Source of the DNA: Pseudopyrenochaeta lycopersici
Lineage: Eukaryota; Ascomycota; Dothideomycetes; Pleosporales; Pseudopyrenochaetaceae
NCBI GenBank assembly: GCA_003313425.1
Contig: NHZP01000021.1
Coordinates: forward strand, 558,001 to 622,000
Length of the DNA stretch: 64,000 nt
Reading direction: 5' to 3'
A program made the translations under genes and the position numbers. Under the pieces are notes generated by a model that ran no database searches, was not told the DNA's origin, and was given only the letters and a program-made list of their open reading frames with translations. The first letter of the stretch is position 1. Each line of letters opens with the position of its first letter. Positions 11,860 through 22,856 of this stretch are shown in pieces.

Positions 11860-12629
11860 TCATTTCCAGTCCTTCTTGATATCAAAGGACCACTTGAACT
11901 GCAGATGGACCTGGTTGTCATCGTCGACGAACTTGGACACGGCAGTGTAGTGGCCACGAGCGAGCATGCCAGAGGGAGCAGTCTCAGGCTCGACTGCGAA
12001 ATTATGTTAGTATTAGGGACGTGGTGGATCCGAGATTGTACCCACATTTCTTCTCATAGAAGGGCTTCTCTTCAGTATTTGGTCCATACGAACCCTAGCC
12101 ACTATTAGCTTGGAGCGTGTACGGCTGTGTCAGAGAGGATTTTATACCATCATTTCTTGGAGCTTGTCGCTAAGTGGACCGCGTGATGTCTTCTGGAGGT
12201 ATTTCAATCCGGCCAGGATCTCGTGCTGAACCTTGAACTGGGCCTTCATGCGGAACTCAGCACCCTCCTTGATTGTGAACGGCTTGTCATTGAGGGCCTC
12301 GAGGGCACCTGGTGACCGCAGGTCGATGATGATGTCGGGACGGCCTTGGACCTCTAGGCCAAGGGACAGGATGATACATTTGCGGGGGTCGTTGGGGTCG
12401 GAGATGTCCTTGCCTTGACCGAGACCAAGGGATGCCTTCCACTTCTGGAGGGATTCGTCATTCTGGTCTGTATTGGTGGTGGTCAGTAGTCTGTTGTAAC
12501 TGAAGCATGTGCTGTATGGGCGAGGGGCATGTGCAACTGACCCAGCTTCTGGTACTCGTCAATAGTCTTCTTCTCGCCAACTTTGAAACCCTCTGTCTGG
12601 TCAGCGTGAAGATCGTCGTGGTCTGCCAT
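11860..12629 (-). CDS. rdi1: Rho GDP-dissociation inhibitor
   Basis: Rho-GDI extracts prenylated Rho/Cdc42 GTPases from membranes and holds them in the cytosol in the GDP form. Exons 12629-12542, 12467-12148, 12094-12046 and 11993-11860 give 196 aa, the usual length. The N-terminal arm (EGFKVGEKKTIDEYQKLDQ) leads to the immunoglobulin-like domain: SLGLGQGKDISDPNDPRKC, then FTIKEGAEFRMKAQFKVQHE, GLKYLQKTSRG, and the end QVHLQFKWSFDIKKDWK. Introns are 74, 53 and 52 nt; the first uses a GTCAGT donor. The 49-nt third exon encodes the conserved GSYGPNTEEKPFYEKK turn. All features fit a functional protein. Confidence 0.96.
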
Positions 12630-13834
12630 GATTGCCTTGTGTTGTTGGGTAGTAAGCTAGAAATAGGTAAATTGGTGAATGCAGAGGACGTTGAATGTGT
12701 GGGGAAAGGTGAGAAAGAGGCCGACTGAAAGGAGCGGCTTCAGCTTGAGCTCGATGTTGGCGGGGCACATTCACCGCATCAACTAGCTCTGCCGCGGCTG
12801 ATTCGCCACGTTCCTGGCGGGGCGTGCCGCTGCTGACGGATAGTGGACCCTCGTCTTGTCGTTTGCCATCTAGATTTACAGTACAGACAATACGATTTTG
12901 CGAATTCGGTCTTGTTCTGGGAACAGCTGCGATTTTGAGGCTGCGAGAGGGCTCACCACCAGGCGAGCTTGGACCAGCCCCGCGTGTTCAGGATACTCTG
13001 CCAGACAGCCCTGTGCGCAATCATCTTCAGCTTCTGTTTCCAGTCCTTTCTGGCTCGCTACTGCAATAGGAGCTTTCTGAAGGCCAATGTTTGGTTGGGT
13101 GACGTGGTTAGCGCCTGAGTCGGCGCATTGTGTTCTGTCCAGCAGTCTAGTCCAGGCTGTTATCAAACTAGGCACATGAAGGAGGAGGAATACTGCAGAG
13201 AGTGTGCACTGAGTTGGAAATCGCAGACAATTCGCTCCCTAGGGTTATCCCAAGGCTTGCTTGAGTGGCCTGCGAGGAGAGCCGAGGGTAGCGCGTCGCG
13301 CTGAGAGAATGGAAACGCGCGACCGTCCAAGGCGCTATCTTTTTTCAGCTTATGCGATGGAGCGCAGACGCTTCGGCGGGCCTAAAGTGCCTTTTTAATA
13401 TACGCGTGGCCAATCGGCAACCAAAGAAGCATGAAAAAGGCACTAAAAGGGAGTCGCGAGACTTTTGCGATCGCGAAGAGGCATGGTCCGGGGAAGGTTG
13501 GTGCCCAGCCACTTAGTGCAACAGGGATAGCAACAGTTCATCGCTCCTTCTTCTCTCTCAATCTGTCGTTTCGCACTGGACGCCAGCCTCCATCGCGAAC
13601 ATCCCCGTCGTCTGCGCGCTCAATCTTCACCGCCGCCCAAGTCGCCTCGCACGTCAAGATCGACACTTTGTTTGCGGCTTGTTGTCGGATTTGTCGCGCC
13701 GAAGATTCTTCGCTGCCGACAGTTGCGCGCGTACTACCGTGTCCCCTACCGTCGACGACTTCCCCGGCCTCGCCTGCGCAGCGCGCATCGCCGTACCTTT
13801 ATCTCGATTGTAATATCATTCATACGTCGCCATC
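12630..13834. promoter_or_regulatory. Divergent promoter region rdi1 / bqt4
   Basis: 1.2 kb between divergent start codons. Near the bqt4 side there is a CCAAT box inside GGCCAATCGG (13408-13417), directly preceded by an ACGCGT hexamer (13402-13407) of the MCB type. A pyrimidine-rich stretch follows (about 13541-13570), as is common in fungal 5' leaders. No further gene is convincing. Confidence 0.45.
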
Positions 13835-15331
13835 ATGGTTGCAAGACGCGGTCTACCCGAGAGGAAGAATCCTCTCCTGGAACCCACAGACTCCACCGCG
13901 AGTACGTACATGCAGCGCATCGCGCATCATTGCGAATCCGTTACTAACCATGCCCTTCAGCCGAGATTCTCGTTGAGAGGCGCCGATTAGGCCAGACAAA
14001 CCTCGCGGTGAAGCCAGGTGCTATCGGTATCGCCAATGCGACCAAGGCGGATAACATGGGCACCTTCGACTACGCGCACCTGAGGGTTCCCTTGCCCAAG
14101 GACCTGACTGGATCGGGAATCTTCACTCTGACCAGGACCTCGGCTTTCCCAGAGTCATATTTCTTGATGGTACGGCGATGAAAATCATCCGCGATACGCG
14201 CACACGACTAACGAAGCGGACAGCGACGCAGCAGCGATGGCTACATCAGCGCAACAGGAATGTTCAAGGCTGCGTTCCCGTGGGCCTCATTAGCTGAGGA
14301 GGAAGCTGAGCGGAAGTACCAAAAGACATTCCCTTCAGCCGGCCATGACGAGGTGGCTGGGAGCGTATGGATTGCGCCAGAGGAGGGTGAGTGTGATTTC
14401 TGCCATTACGCGCATTGAGCGTACCACTAACGCGAACTTCTATCGTAGCACTCTCACTTTCCGATGAATACTCAATGCGACATTGGGTAGAGGCGTTGCT
14501 AGACCCTGCGCCGATTGAGAAGGGCAATAAGGACAAAACCAACACCCACATATCGATGCCTCCCAAATTCGACATCGAGAACGCCTCACCAGTTCTACTA
14601 CCACCTCCATCTGGCGTTCGCTCAACTCGCGCAAGGTCAACGCGCTCCGTTTCGCCTAGTAAGATTGCCACTCCCAGCCGAAAGATTGCCACTCCACGGA
14701 AGTCTCGAGCTACAAGAAGCGCAGCAAAGCCCGAGACCTTGAAGGCGGAGGAGCTATTCGACTCAGTCAAAGCTATCACGCCGTCCAGTGCGCTCCAAAA
14801 TTCGATTGCGAACGGTACTACGCCGTCCGAGTCGGTTGCATCAGAGTCACTTAATGGTGACGTCAGGGAGACAGCCGAAGTCAAGGAGGGAACCGTACAC
14901 ATTGAGGTAGAGGAGACAGTGGAGACCAATGGCAACGTCGAGACGAGGTCTACTCAAGTCAAGATCGACGTTCCGCACAGCCATCCTGCGCTCCCAGAAC
15001 CAGAAGATCCAGCTAAGATGATTGAAGAAGCCAAGCGGATGGTCGAGGAAGCACAGAAGCTCGAGACTGGGTCATCAGGGGATGTCATCCCGTCGTCTAA
15101 GCGCAAGGTCGAGGAGATTGTAGACCAGGATGAGCTTGCAGTAGAGCGCCCTAACAAGGCAGCTAAGGTTGCATACACAACTGAGCAGAAATTGACAAAA
15201 GAGAAAGTTACACGGCGGGCACTGGTCGGTCTTGGTGTTATGGCAGCTATCGGGTAAGTAACCCCCAACGGTTCTCTTGAGCGAGTACACAGCTAATTCA
15301 TTACAGCACCGCCTTCCAATACTTTGCATAG
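13835..15331 (+). CDS. bqt4: Bqt4-like inner nuclear membrane protein with APSES/KilA-N domain
   Basis: Homologue of fission yeast Bqt4, which tethers telomeres and other chromatin to the inner nuclear membrane. Exons 13835-13901, 13961-14169, 14224-14386, 14449-15253 and 15307-15331 give 422 aa. Residues about 60-160 form a single APSES/KilA-N-type domain: YAHLRVPLPKDLTGSG, then RRSSDGYISATGMFKAAFPW, then SVWIAPEEALSLSDEY. A long Ser/Thr/Lys-rich linker and an acidic stretch follow. The C-terminus is a single hydrophobic segment, RALVGLGVMAAIG spliced to TAFQYFA, as expected for a tail-anchored membrane protein. The tiny 25-nt last exon completes that segment. APSES transcription factors usually lack such an anchor, which favours Bqt4. 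Confidence 0.86.
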
Positions 15332-15897
15332 CCATGGAAATTGGCCGTGGCCCCATTTCAGTTACCATACGGTCCTGCGCAAGTTTTGGGCACTTGGGAT
15401 TCCCTCGCGCACACCTTTGTCTTCCCCTTCGTTCCTTCTATTTGTCGCAGATACCACACCTACTTCTTCTGATCTTCTGTTCATTTGGCGCAGGGTCTTT
15501 GTACGTTATTGCACGAAAAAGGAGGGAGACCAACCTTAGAAGAAGGTTGCACGGCGCGGCACACTTGCACATTCGTTTTTAAGGCGAGGTTGTGGTCGGC
15601 GGTCATGAAGTAGAGTCATTTTAATCCGATATCCCCCTTTGCTATCCCTGAATTACAAGTTGATCATCAGCCACTCTTGTCACCCTTTACGTGCGCTTCT
15701 CGATTGGATTGGCAAGGCAAAAATATTACCAAACAGGACAAATGATCTTGGGATTTTGTAAAGTAGAGTTTGAAATTTACTGTATATATTATCGAGAGGT
15801 TGTTACAAATAGTTCAATACCAGCAACATGTGCATACAATGCAAAGTATCTTGATGATTCCTGCCTGAAATCGTGACGTTGGCCAGTATAACACCCC
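15332..15897. other. Convergent 3' region bqt4 / succinyl-CoA-ligase-like gene
   Basis: 566 bp between two convergent stop codons, AT-rich on the right side. It should hold both 3' UTRs and polyadenylation signals. No other feature seen. Confidence 0.5.
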
Positions 15898-18123
15898 TTA
15901 TTTCCCCCCATTAGCAAGTTCCCCAACCTTCTTAACCGCCTCTTCAAAATCATCAAAAGCATGAATCGGCAAGTTGGCTTGCTCCAACACCTTCTGTCCC
16001 AACTCCTCATTCGTGCCCCTCAGTCTCACTACTACCGGCTTGTTCACGCCAACCTCTTTGAACGCCAGTATAATGCCCTCGGCAATCATATCGCACAGCG
16101 TCAGGCCACCGAAGATGTTGACAAAGACGACTGAGACGCGAGGATCGCTGAGGATGAGTTTGAAGGACGTCTTGATGGTGGCAGATGTTGCTTTGCCGCC
16201 CGTGTCGAGGAAGTTGGCTGATGTTGTGGACGGGGAGAGGCGGGTGTGGAGAGTGTCGTTTGTGTTCATTGCTAGGCCGGCGCCGTTTACGAGAGTGCCT
16301 ACGAGGTTGCGCGGCTCTTCTCCGTTGGAGGTGGGGGGAGATGCCAATGGGATGTAGACGATGCCGGCCTGTTCAGCCTCGACGTCTGTTGCGGAGATGC
16401 TTGACTTGTCTCTCAACTCGTGGAGATCAGCCTGTCGCTTGTTCGACTTGAAGGCTGCATCATCGAAGAAAAGATAGGGATTGTAGACATGTATTTCGTC
16501 TTCACTTTCCGAGAGTGCAAGTGAGAAATGGGCATCGATGGCTTCTTTCTCATGGTAAAGTGACCAGATATTTTTTATCAGTTGTGCCGTTTGCGCTTTA
16601 GCTTTTGGTGGCGCAGCATCGAGTTGCAGATATGCGATTGCGGTATTGATGACTTCAGCTGTTGGACCTGTCTGGTAGTCAAATGGGAATCTCTTGACGC
16701 GGTGGCTTAGTTGATCAGGGTCTGATGTTGGTGCAGCGATAATGCTAGGAGAGCGGTCGGAGCGGGCAGGTGAGATCCCAACATAGTGACTTGACAGTGG
16801 GCTTTGAGGTGGTGATGTCAGATTGATGTTGTAAGTTTTGAGAAGACTGGAAGCCTGATCTGTTGTGAGGTGAAGTGAACGCTTTTGCTGAAAAGACGGA
16901 GGAGAGACTATGGGTGCGAATGGCCTGCGTGAGGTACGTGATGTGTGGTATGCGCGGCGTTGTGCTTGAGCTGCTGATTGCTCCTGGGAATGAGGTCAGT
17001 TACTGAAGACTGAGAGAGTATGAAGCGAAGTCTTACAGTCTTCTTTACATTGCGGCCAGACTTAGCAAGGATGTCTTTCATGACGCCTCCCAATTTCGCT
17101 GGGTGATCAACCATGGTCACACCAGCGCATTCTAGTGCTTTGTACTTGGACTCCGATGTGCCTTCTCCCAAACCTGTCCATGCGCCTGCATGACCCATGA
17201 CTCTGCCCGGAGCTGCTTGGAAACCTCCAATGACAGAGGCAATGGGCTTGGGATTCTTAACACGCTTATTGTAATCCTTGATCCATTCTGCTGCTTCCTC
17301 CTCAGTTGTACCACCTAGTTCACCCACTACGATGATAGCTTCTGTATATTCATCCTGCTCAAATACCTTCAATGCATCCACGAAATTTGTTCCCGCAATG
17401 ACATCGCCTCCTACAGCAATACACAAGCTTTGTCCCACGCCAGCTCTTGTCAGAGATCCTACGGTCTCATATGATAGGGTGCCTGACTTCGCTACGACAC
17501 CAATGTGACCAGGAGAAAAAGTCGGTAGAGGTTGGAATCCAATTCTGCATCGTCCAATGGCTGAGATGATACCTGGAGCGTTCGCACCTATGAGTCGAGA
17601 TTTTGATTGTGTTTTTAGCACAGAATGTATCTGTGTTCATTAGCACGTGCACAGCACCTTTCCACTGCAGCCTCGTACGTACCCTCATGATGTCGTGCAG
17701 GGGAATATGCTCTGCAACTGCCACAATGAGTGGGACCTCAGCCTCTATCGCCTCCTCGATGGCTGCAGTCGCCTGATGCGCTGCCACATAGATACCTGTC
17801 GCATCCGGCTTCAGCTGCTCCATCGCTGCTCGGACAGAAGGTAATATAGGTTTTCCCAGATGCTCGCCACCGCCGCCGGGCTTTACACCACCAACCACAT
17901 TAGTGCCCCAATCCATAGATTCTTTGGCATTCGCAGTTGCTAGCTTGCCGGTAAAGCCCTGAAAGATGACTTTGGTGTGAGCACCGATCTTGAGGTTTTG
18001 GATCGTGTCGTCGTAGCCATTGCGTCTTGAGGTAGTAGAGAATGCGGTTTTTGGTGTCTGACAACCGGGAATTTTATTCTTGAGGAGCTTGCCACGTAAG
18101 CAGCGCGTGCGTTGAGGAAGCAT
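15898..18123 (-). CDS. Fused alpha-beta succinyl-CoA-ligase-like protein, mitochondrial
   Basis: Residues 1-345 match the alpha subunit of succinyl-CoA ligase; the rest matches the beta subunit. Exons 18123-17683, 17630-17037 and 16983-15898 give 706 aa; introns are 52 and 53 nt and in phase 0. The N-terminus is presequence-like (MLPQRTRCLRGK..., then AFSTTSRR). The CoA-binding Rossmann part has VIFQGFTGK and GVKPGGGGEHLGKP; the phospho-histidine block is MGHAGAW with His294. At the junction comes a second presequence-like stretch (RRAYHTSRTSRRPF, then KRSLHLTTDQASSLLKTY). The beta part ends with LVNGAGLAMNTND, ANFLDTGGKAT, VNIFGGLTLCDMIAEGI and PVVVRLRGTNEELG. Most of the beta ATP-grasp lobe appears missing. 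The start is the first in-frame ATG. Related fusions may be annotated in other fungi as succinyl-CoA-synthetase-like; the present-day reaction is uncertain. Confidence 0.85.
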
Positions 18124-19379
18124 GGTAGACAAAGAAGCTCTAAACTCTAGCTGAGATACGTCATGGGAGATATGGGAAGGAAAAGGATTGGAACGCGTCG
18201 CACAGTACCAATTGAGTTGTGTCTAGCTGCAATGAGGTCTGACAGAACGCAATGGGCACGTCTATACTCTATTCAGTCTATACAGACTGGGGGATTTGAG
18301 GGGAAGATGCGTTTTGTATGATTACTGAGATGTATGGGGGATAACCGAATTGCGCTACGGCTACTTGCAAGTAACCGAAAATGCCCCACGAGATCCAAAG
18401 CTAGGATGGAAGCATGTCACATGCAGGGTTCCGGATGTTATTGTGACATAGATTGTTCTTCCACTATGTGAGGTTTGTAAAAGAAGGTGCTATCCTTGTG
18501 ACGAAACACTTCCGTGTCCAAAAATACTCTCGGGGCACTTCACCTTCATGTGATTTCTTGATGCACCAAAAAGTCGGCACGACGGAGGGCGGAGGGGTTT
18601 CCTTTTTTCTTGAGCAACTAGACAAGCTCCGGATATAAGGATCAGAAGACATGGGCATCGGGTTTCTTGGCTTATGATCTGACGGAGTTATTGGGGAAAA
18701 TCGATGCACAGCCTGCAGATTTCGAACAGCAGCACATGTACTGATTCGAATTCATATCGCCCGAAAGGCGTAACACGCACAGATTCCCAACATCCTGTCT
18801 AGGCCATACTGTGACGCACGCTCTTGGTACTAGCCCAGTCCGGCCGGTGTCTGTTGAATGCAGGAACGCGCAATTACTTGCATGCAAATCCTCGATGCTG
18901 TTCTCGCATGCTCTCTTCGCCAGGCAAGAACTCCACCGAAGATCCAAATTTGTCTCAAATGGCTCGAGCATGCAGTCTAGAAGCACCGGAGAAAATCGAA
19001 AATAGTGGGCCGTTCTAAAAGGGCATTGATTTGACGTTCTTAATATGTCGCCCTGAAAGGGGACTGGCCCATGACGCGCGCCTTCCCCACAAAATGACCA
19101 ACTTGAGAAGAAAGCTCCGCCAGCTGCGTGCAGCCTTCCCACTTCCTGTGCCTTTGTTATGCATATAGTAATTGAGCCGGGCCTTTCTTAGGTGCCAGGA
19201 TTCTACAAAAGAACCTGATGTTCACAATTAATTCCATCAGCATTCATTGACAGCAGGCACCGGTCGTACGACATTTCACAACCCCGCATTCTTGATCTCG
19301 ACAGCAGAAGACAGACCCTTACCCCGCAAAACTCCAGCATCCATCCAGCACGTTCGAGGCATACGACTCTGTAGCAAAA
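18124..19379. other. Divergent intergenic region
   Basis: 1.26 kb between divergent starts of the succinyl-CoA-ligase-like gene and the small charged-protein gene. A minus-strand frame at 18672-19142 starts at GTG and looks random. No RNA gene or repeat seen; promoters only by position. Confidence 0.5.
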
Positions 19380-19998
19380 ATGACATCCTTGCACAAGACC
19401 CCCAGCGAAGATGGTAAGCTCAACTTCATGTCCTTTCTCATAATTCACTCAGAGACTGATAGAGACTTTAGAGATCGCATCCACACTTGGAAACCTTAAG
19501 CTCTCTACAAAAGTCCCCCAGAAACCCGCGCAGAAGCCTAAGAGCAAACCTGTTGCAGACAGCTGGGACGAAGAGTCCTCAGGCTCGGATACCGAGACAG
19601 AAGAAGCACCAGTACCCTCAGTAGCTTCCGTCCGCACCACTCTAGAACCCATCTCCACAGTGCCATCCCGTGAGTCTCCACACCCACCGCCCCCAACACC
19701 TGCGTCACCTACACCATTCGACTTTCCAGACAATGTACCGTATGGCCAGACGCGGAGTCGGGGCGACAGCGGTGTCGGCAGAAGCTTGGACAGGAGGCCA
19801 GAGAAGACGACCGCTGTAGCGGGACGGCTAATTGCCGGAGCACTGGGTGTTAGAGCGCCGAAAAGGACCGAAGAAGAGAGGGAGTTCGATCGCGCGATGA
19901 AGGAGAAGGAGCGCAAGAGACGGACGGAGGAGAAGGAGCGGGAGAAGAGAGATGCCGAGGCGACGGAGGCTCGAAAGAAGGCTGTATGGGACGACTAG
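19380..19998 (+). CDS. Small charged conserved fungal protein, function unknown
   Basis: Two exons, 19380-19413 and 19472-19998 (58-nt intron, frame kept through a split Glu codon), encode 186 aa. The N-terminal half is Ser/Pro-rich with an acidic patch (SWDEESSGSDTETEE). The centre has DFPDNVPYGQTRSRGDSG and the block RPEKTTAVAGRLIAGALGV, an Ala/Gly-rich helix. The C-terminal 45 residues are a highly charged predicted helix of Glu/Lys/Arg repeats ending KKAVWDD. The central block looks like a family signature; I recall similar unnamed fungal proteins but can assign no function. No signal peptide or classic domain is visible. Confidence 0.75.
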
Positions 19999-20797
19999 TA
20001 GAGGAGCTGGATGTCTCCAGATATGATGCTGGTTCAAGCAATGCTTTTGTCTGTTGTCCTGTGTGTCCATGCTCATCCTTTTAGAAACTGCTACTGGATG
20101 GAAGCAGCAACCGACCTGCAACGTGTTGGTTTCTAGCCATCTTATGTGTATATAGCTTACACATTGTATATATTGCCAATAGATGAATTGATAGTCCCCT
20201 GGGCACTTGTGAAGATTGGTGGGATGTAACAGCAACTGAATGGCTTCCAAACTGCCTAATTAGTAATTGTTTGATTCTCGAAGAAGAGACAACTGTTAGA
20301 CATGCAAAGCTTGGTACTTTTTCCGGTGCGTTGATTTTCCGAGTAGGTGACAAATACGCGACATCCACTACCAAGGCCAGTATCCCCATCGTATGTACAC
20401 GTAAGCTCGTTGATCTACATGTTTCTGTAGCTTTATGAGTCATTTATTGCGAAAGCATGGGCAAAAGGATGATACACGGGAAGCACAGTATGCACGACTT
20501 CCAATGAGATTCAATCCACTCCACATATGGCGGGTCAGTCAGAAAGTACATGAAAGCACAAATGGCGTCGCTCAAGGCGAGCTGCACGATTCCATAGACG
20601 CCAAAACCCGTGATATCCATATCATAAACCAGAAACTTTCATTTATGTTCCTCCTTCGCCACCGCTAAAGCAATCCGTGTCCTCCAAACGTCTCGCCCAG
20701 TCGCAGTATACTGGGTATAGAAGGTAAGCGTCGTCGCCGCAACTCGATGGTGTAATGGTGTGGTGAGGGCAGTTCGAGGTGTCGTGCTGTCCGGCGT
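19999..20797. other. Convergent 3' region, small charged protein / SUMO
   Basis: 799 bp between convergent stop codons, fairly AT-rich, with many in-frame stops in all frames. Expected to hold two 3' UTRs. Nothing else recognisable. Confidence 0.5.
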
Positions 20798-21172
20798 CTA
20801 GCAGCCACCAATCTGTTCCTGGTGAACTTCCAAAGTGTCGCCATCTTGCATATCGAGCTGCTCAACGTTAGGAAAACCCAAATAATAATTATAGCCCCAA
20901 TGATATCTAGGTCAGAGGGGACGATTGCTTGTACGTACTGTATCCGGATTGTCTTGCGCTGTAACGCGCTGGCCATCGAATAGGAATCGCACACTGGAGA
21001 TGTTCTTTCCTTGTCGGTCGCAGAAAGCGTTCATGAGCTTGCCGAGAGCGGTGGTGCGCTTGATCTTAAAGAACACCTCGTTGTTATTATCGGTGACCTT
21101 TATGTTGAGATGCTCGCTCTGTCCGGCATCCTCAGGCTTTTGGGCAATATTGGGTGATCCGTTGTCAGACAT
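20798..21172 (-). CDS. smt3: SUMO (Smt3-type ubiquitin-like modifier)
   Basis: Small ubiquitin-like modifier, conjugated to lysines of nuclear proteins. Exon 1 21172-20939 and exon 2 20857-20798 (81-nt intron, phase 0) give 97 aa. The beta-grasp core reads HLNIKVTDNNNEVFFKIKR, then LMNAFCDRQGKNISSVRFLF, then DGQRVTAQDNPDT. Splicing joins DT to LDMQDGDTLEVHQEQIGG, restoring the typical fungal SUMO end. The di-glycine is followed by a single Cys before the stop, so the precursor needs only a one-residue trim by a Ulp-type protease. Length and all core residues look normal. ACGCGT is present upstream at 21407-21412; whether it matters is unknown. Confidence 0.97.
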
Positions 21173-22856
21173 ATTTGCTGTTCGAGAGCGCTGTTCGTGC
21201 GTGGTTGAAGCGAAAACGGATCGCAGGGCCCGTGGAAGCTGATCGGCTAGGGTCAGTCGTTGTCGGAGGCGGCAAAAGTAACAGGAAATGCGCAGCGGGT
21301 GGGGCAGGGCTGCTTTTATATGATGCGGAGATTTGAGTTACCTTAAAGCCGGCGGGTTGATTGCAAATTAGGTTGTGTAAGAGAAAGCTTTCGCAGGGTT
21401 GCGCAGACGCGTCAGGCTTTGAGCGTGAACCGTGGCAGCGCGTGCACGCAGAAGAGAATGGAAGTGAGGTGATAACATCGAACACTAGTGGGGTCTTAGA
21501 GCATTGGCCAACTCAAGCCAACCAAGTTCACCTTCATCACCAGCTCTACCTTTCCGGAAATACTCTGTACTATCTCCGAGACTGTCGATTTGGCTGCCTA
21601 GTTTCATTTGTGCCAACTATACATATCAAATCTTGAGGCGTTGCGCCGAACCACGTGGTCAACAATGGTAGGCTTATGATGTCACTTGTTCGATAATATT
21701 TTAGACAACACACAAATTTGACAACTAAATAGGGAGAACTGAAGGAAGACCTCAAGACAGACCCCCCATGTCATCCTCGAGCATGTGCAATTCAAAGTAG
21801 GTTGGACAAGTTGTGCGATTTGGGAATCCGACTAAATGTCATAGATTGTATACAAAGGAACAACTACAACGAAGAGAAGTGTAGAAAAGAAGTATGTGCC
21901 ATTGGTGACCTTTGCCTCTCGGCATCAACTGCGGCCTGAAACAAAACTTCCTGTATCTGACGAGTTTGGTCATGCTGCGCAGCTAGAACATTGGCTAACA
22001 CCATAAAGGTTGATGCATTGTACGAATGCTGCAATGCCTTCTATAAGGAAAAGGGAGAGGAAGCAAGCACAGTGAGCTGTCCAAAATATACCCTCCTGAA
22101 GTACGTTTCTGTACGCTCATTTACAATCTCCTCTAACGACTGTAGACTGAAGATGAAGCAACGCGCCCAAGAGTCGTCGTGAGCCTTTGGGAACCAGAAT
22201 AGATCAAAGGCGCAAGTATGTCGACGAAGCCGCAACATACTGTACATATTAAGTGTATCATAGTGGGTCATGGTTCACAGCTATAGATGATAATGGACAA
22301 TCAAGGGATGGGCCGCTTGTTGGACGTGGGAAAAGAAACCCCTTACAGCCTAATAATCACCGTGTAGTACCTAGATCTGGGCTGAATTCTTTTCAGGCTT
22401 TGAATCGAATGCTCAGAATATCCAGTAACTTGAAAGAATGTAACACACCCTATCATATCCGCACTGTCAGGCTCCACGAGGGAAATCCAGCCGGTCACCA
22501 GGTTGTGTATCAATATAAGGTGGTCGTGAGCACGCAAAGAGGCCGCGATGGACCTATTCAAACACTGAAAAGTTTAAATCGAGACTCTAATGGACCCCTA
22601 AAAGACAAAGAACGAAACAACCTCGCGCGGTACAGGCAGAATTTTATACGCAGCAACTAGCGCGGTTTCGGCTTGGCAACGCGCTAGTCACCGCTCGGGC
22701 GCGACTGCTGTTTTGTGCTGTTGATGAAGCTGTCGCAACAAAGTCCAATGTTGTGAGTTGCCGTTCTACATTTGAGCGAGTGCGTGCATCGAATGCCTCT
22801 AGTCTCGCTGTTGCTGCCTCTTCATCCTGCTTGAATTGTACCCTGGCGAAAGCAAC
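21173..22856. other. Divergent intergenic region SUMO / nup84
   Basis: 1.7 kb between divergent starts. Open frames (for example 22253-22660 plus, 135 codons) begin with GTG or TTG and show no family resemblance. It should hold the SUMO promoter, near 21200-21500, and the nup84 promoter. No RNA gene seen. Confidence 0.5.

Noticed and set aside
13431..13976. 181-codon plus-strand frame overlapping the bqt4 start
   Set aside because: It lies in the bqt4 leader and reads through its first intron out of frame with the APSES protein.
15898..18123. Treating the succinyl-CoA-ligase region as two separate genes (alpha and beta)
   Set aside because: The frame is open from the second intron acceptor (16983) to the stop at 15898, with no ATG that could start a separate beta gene before the conserved blocks; all junctions are phase 0.
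22253..22660. 135-codon plus-strand frame between SUMO and nup84
   Set aside because: Starts with GTG, no ATG in frame, and no domain character.
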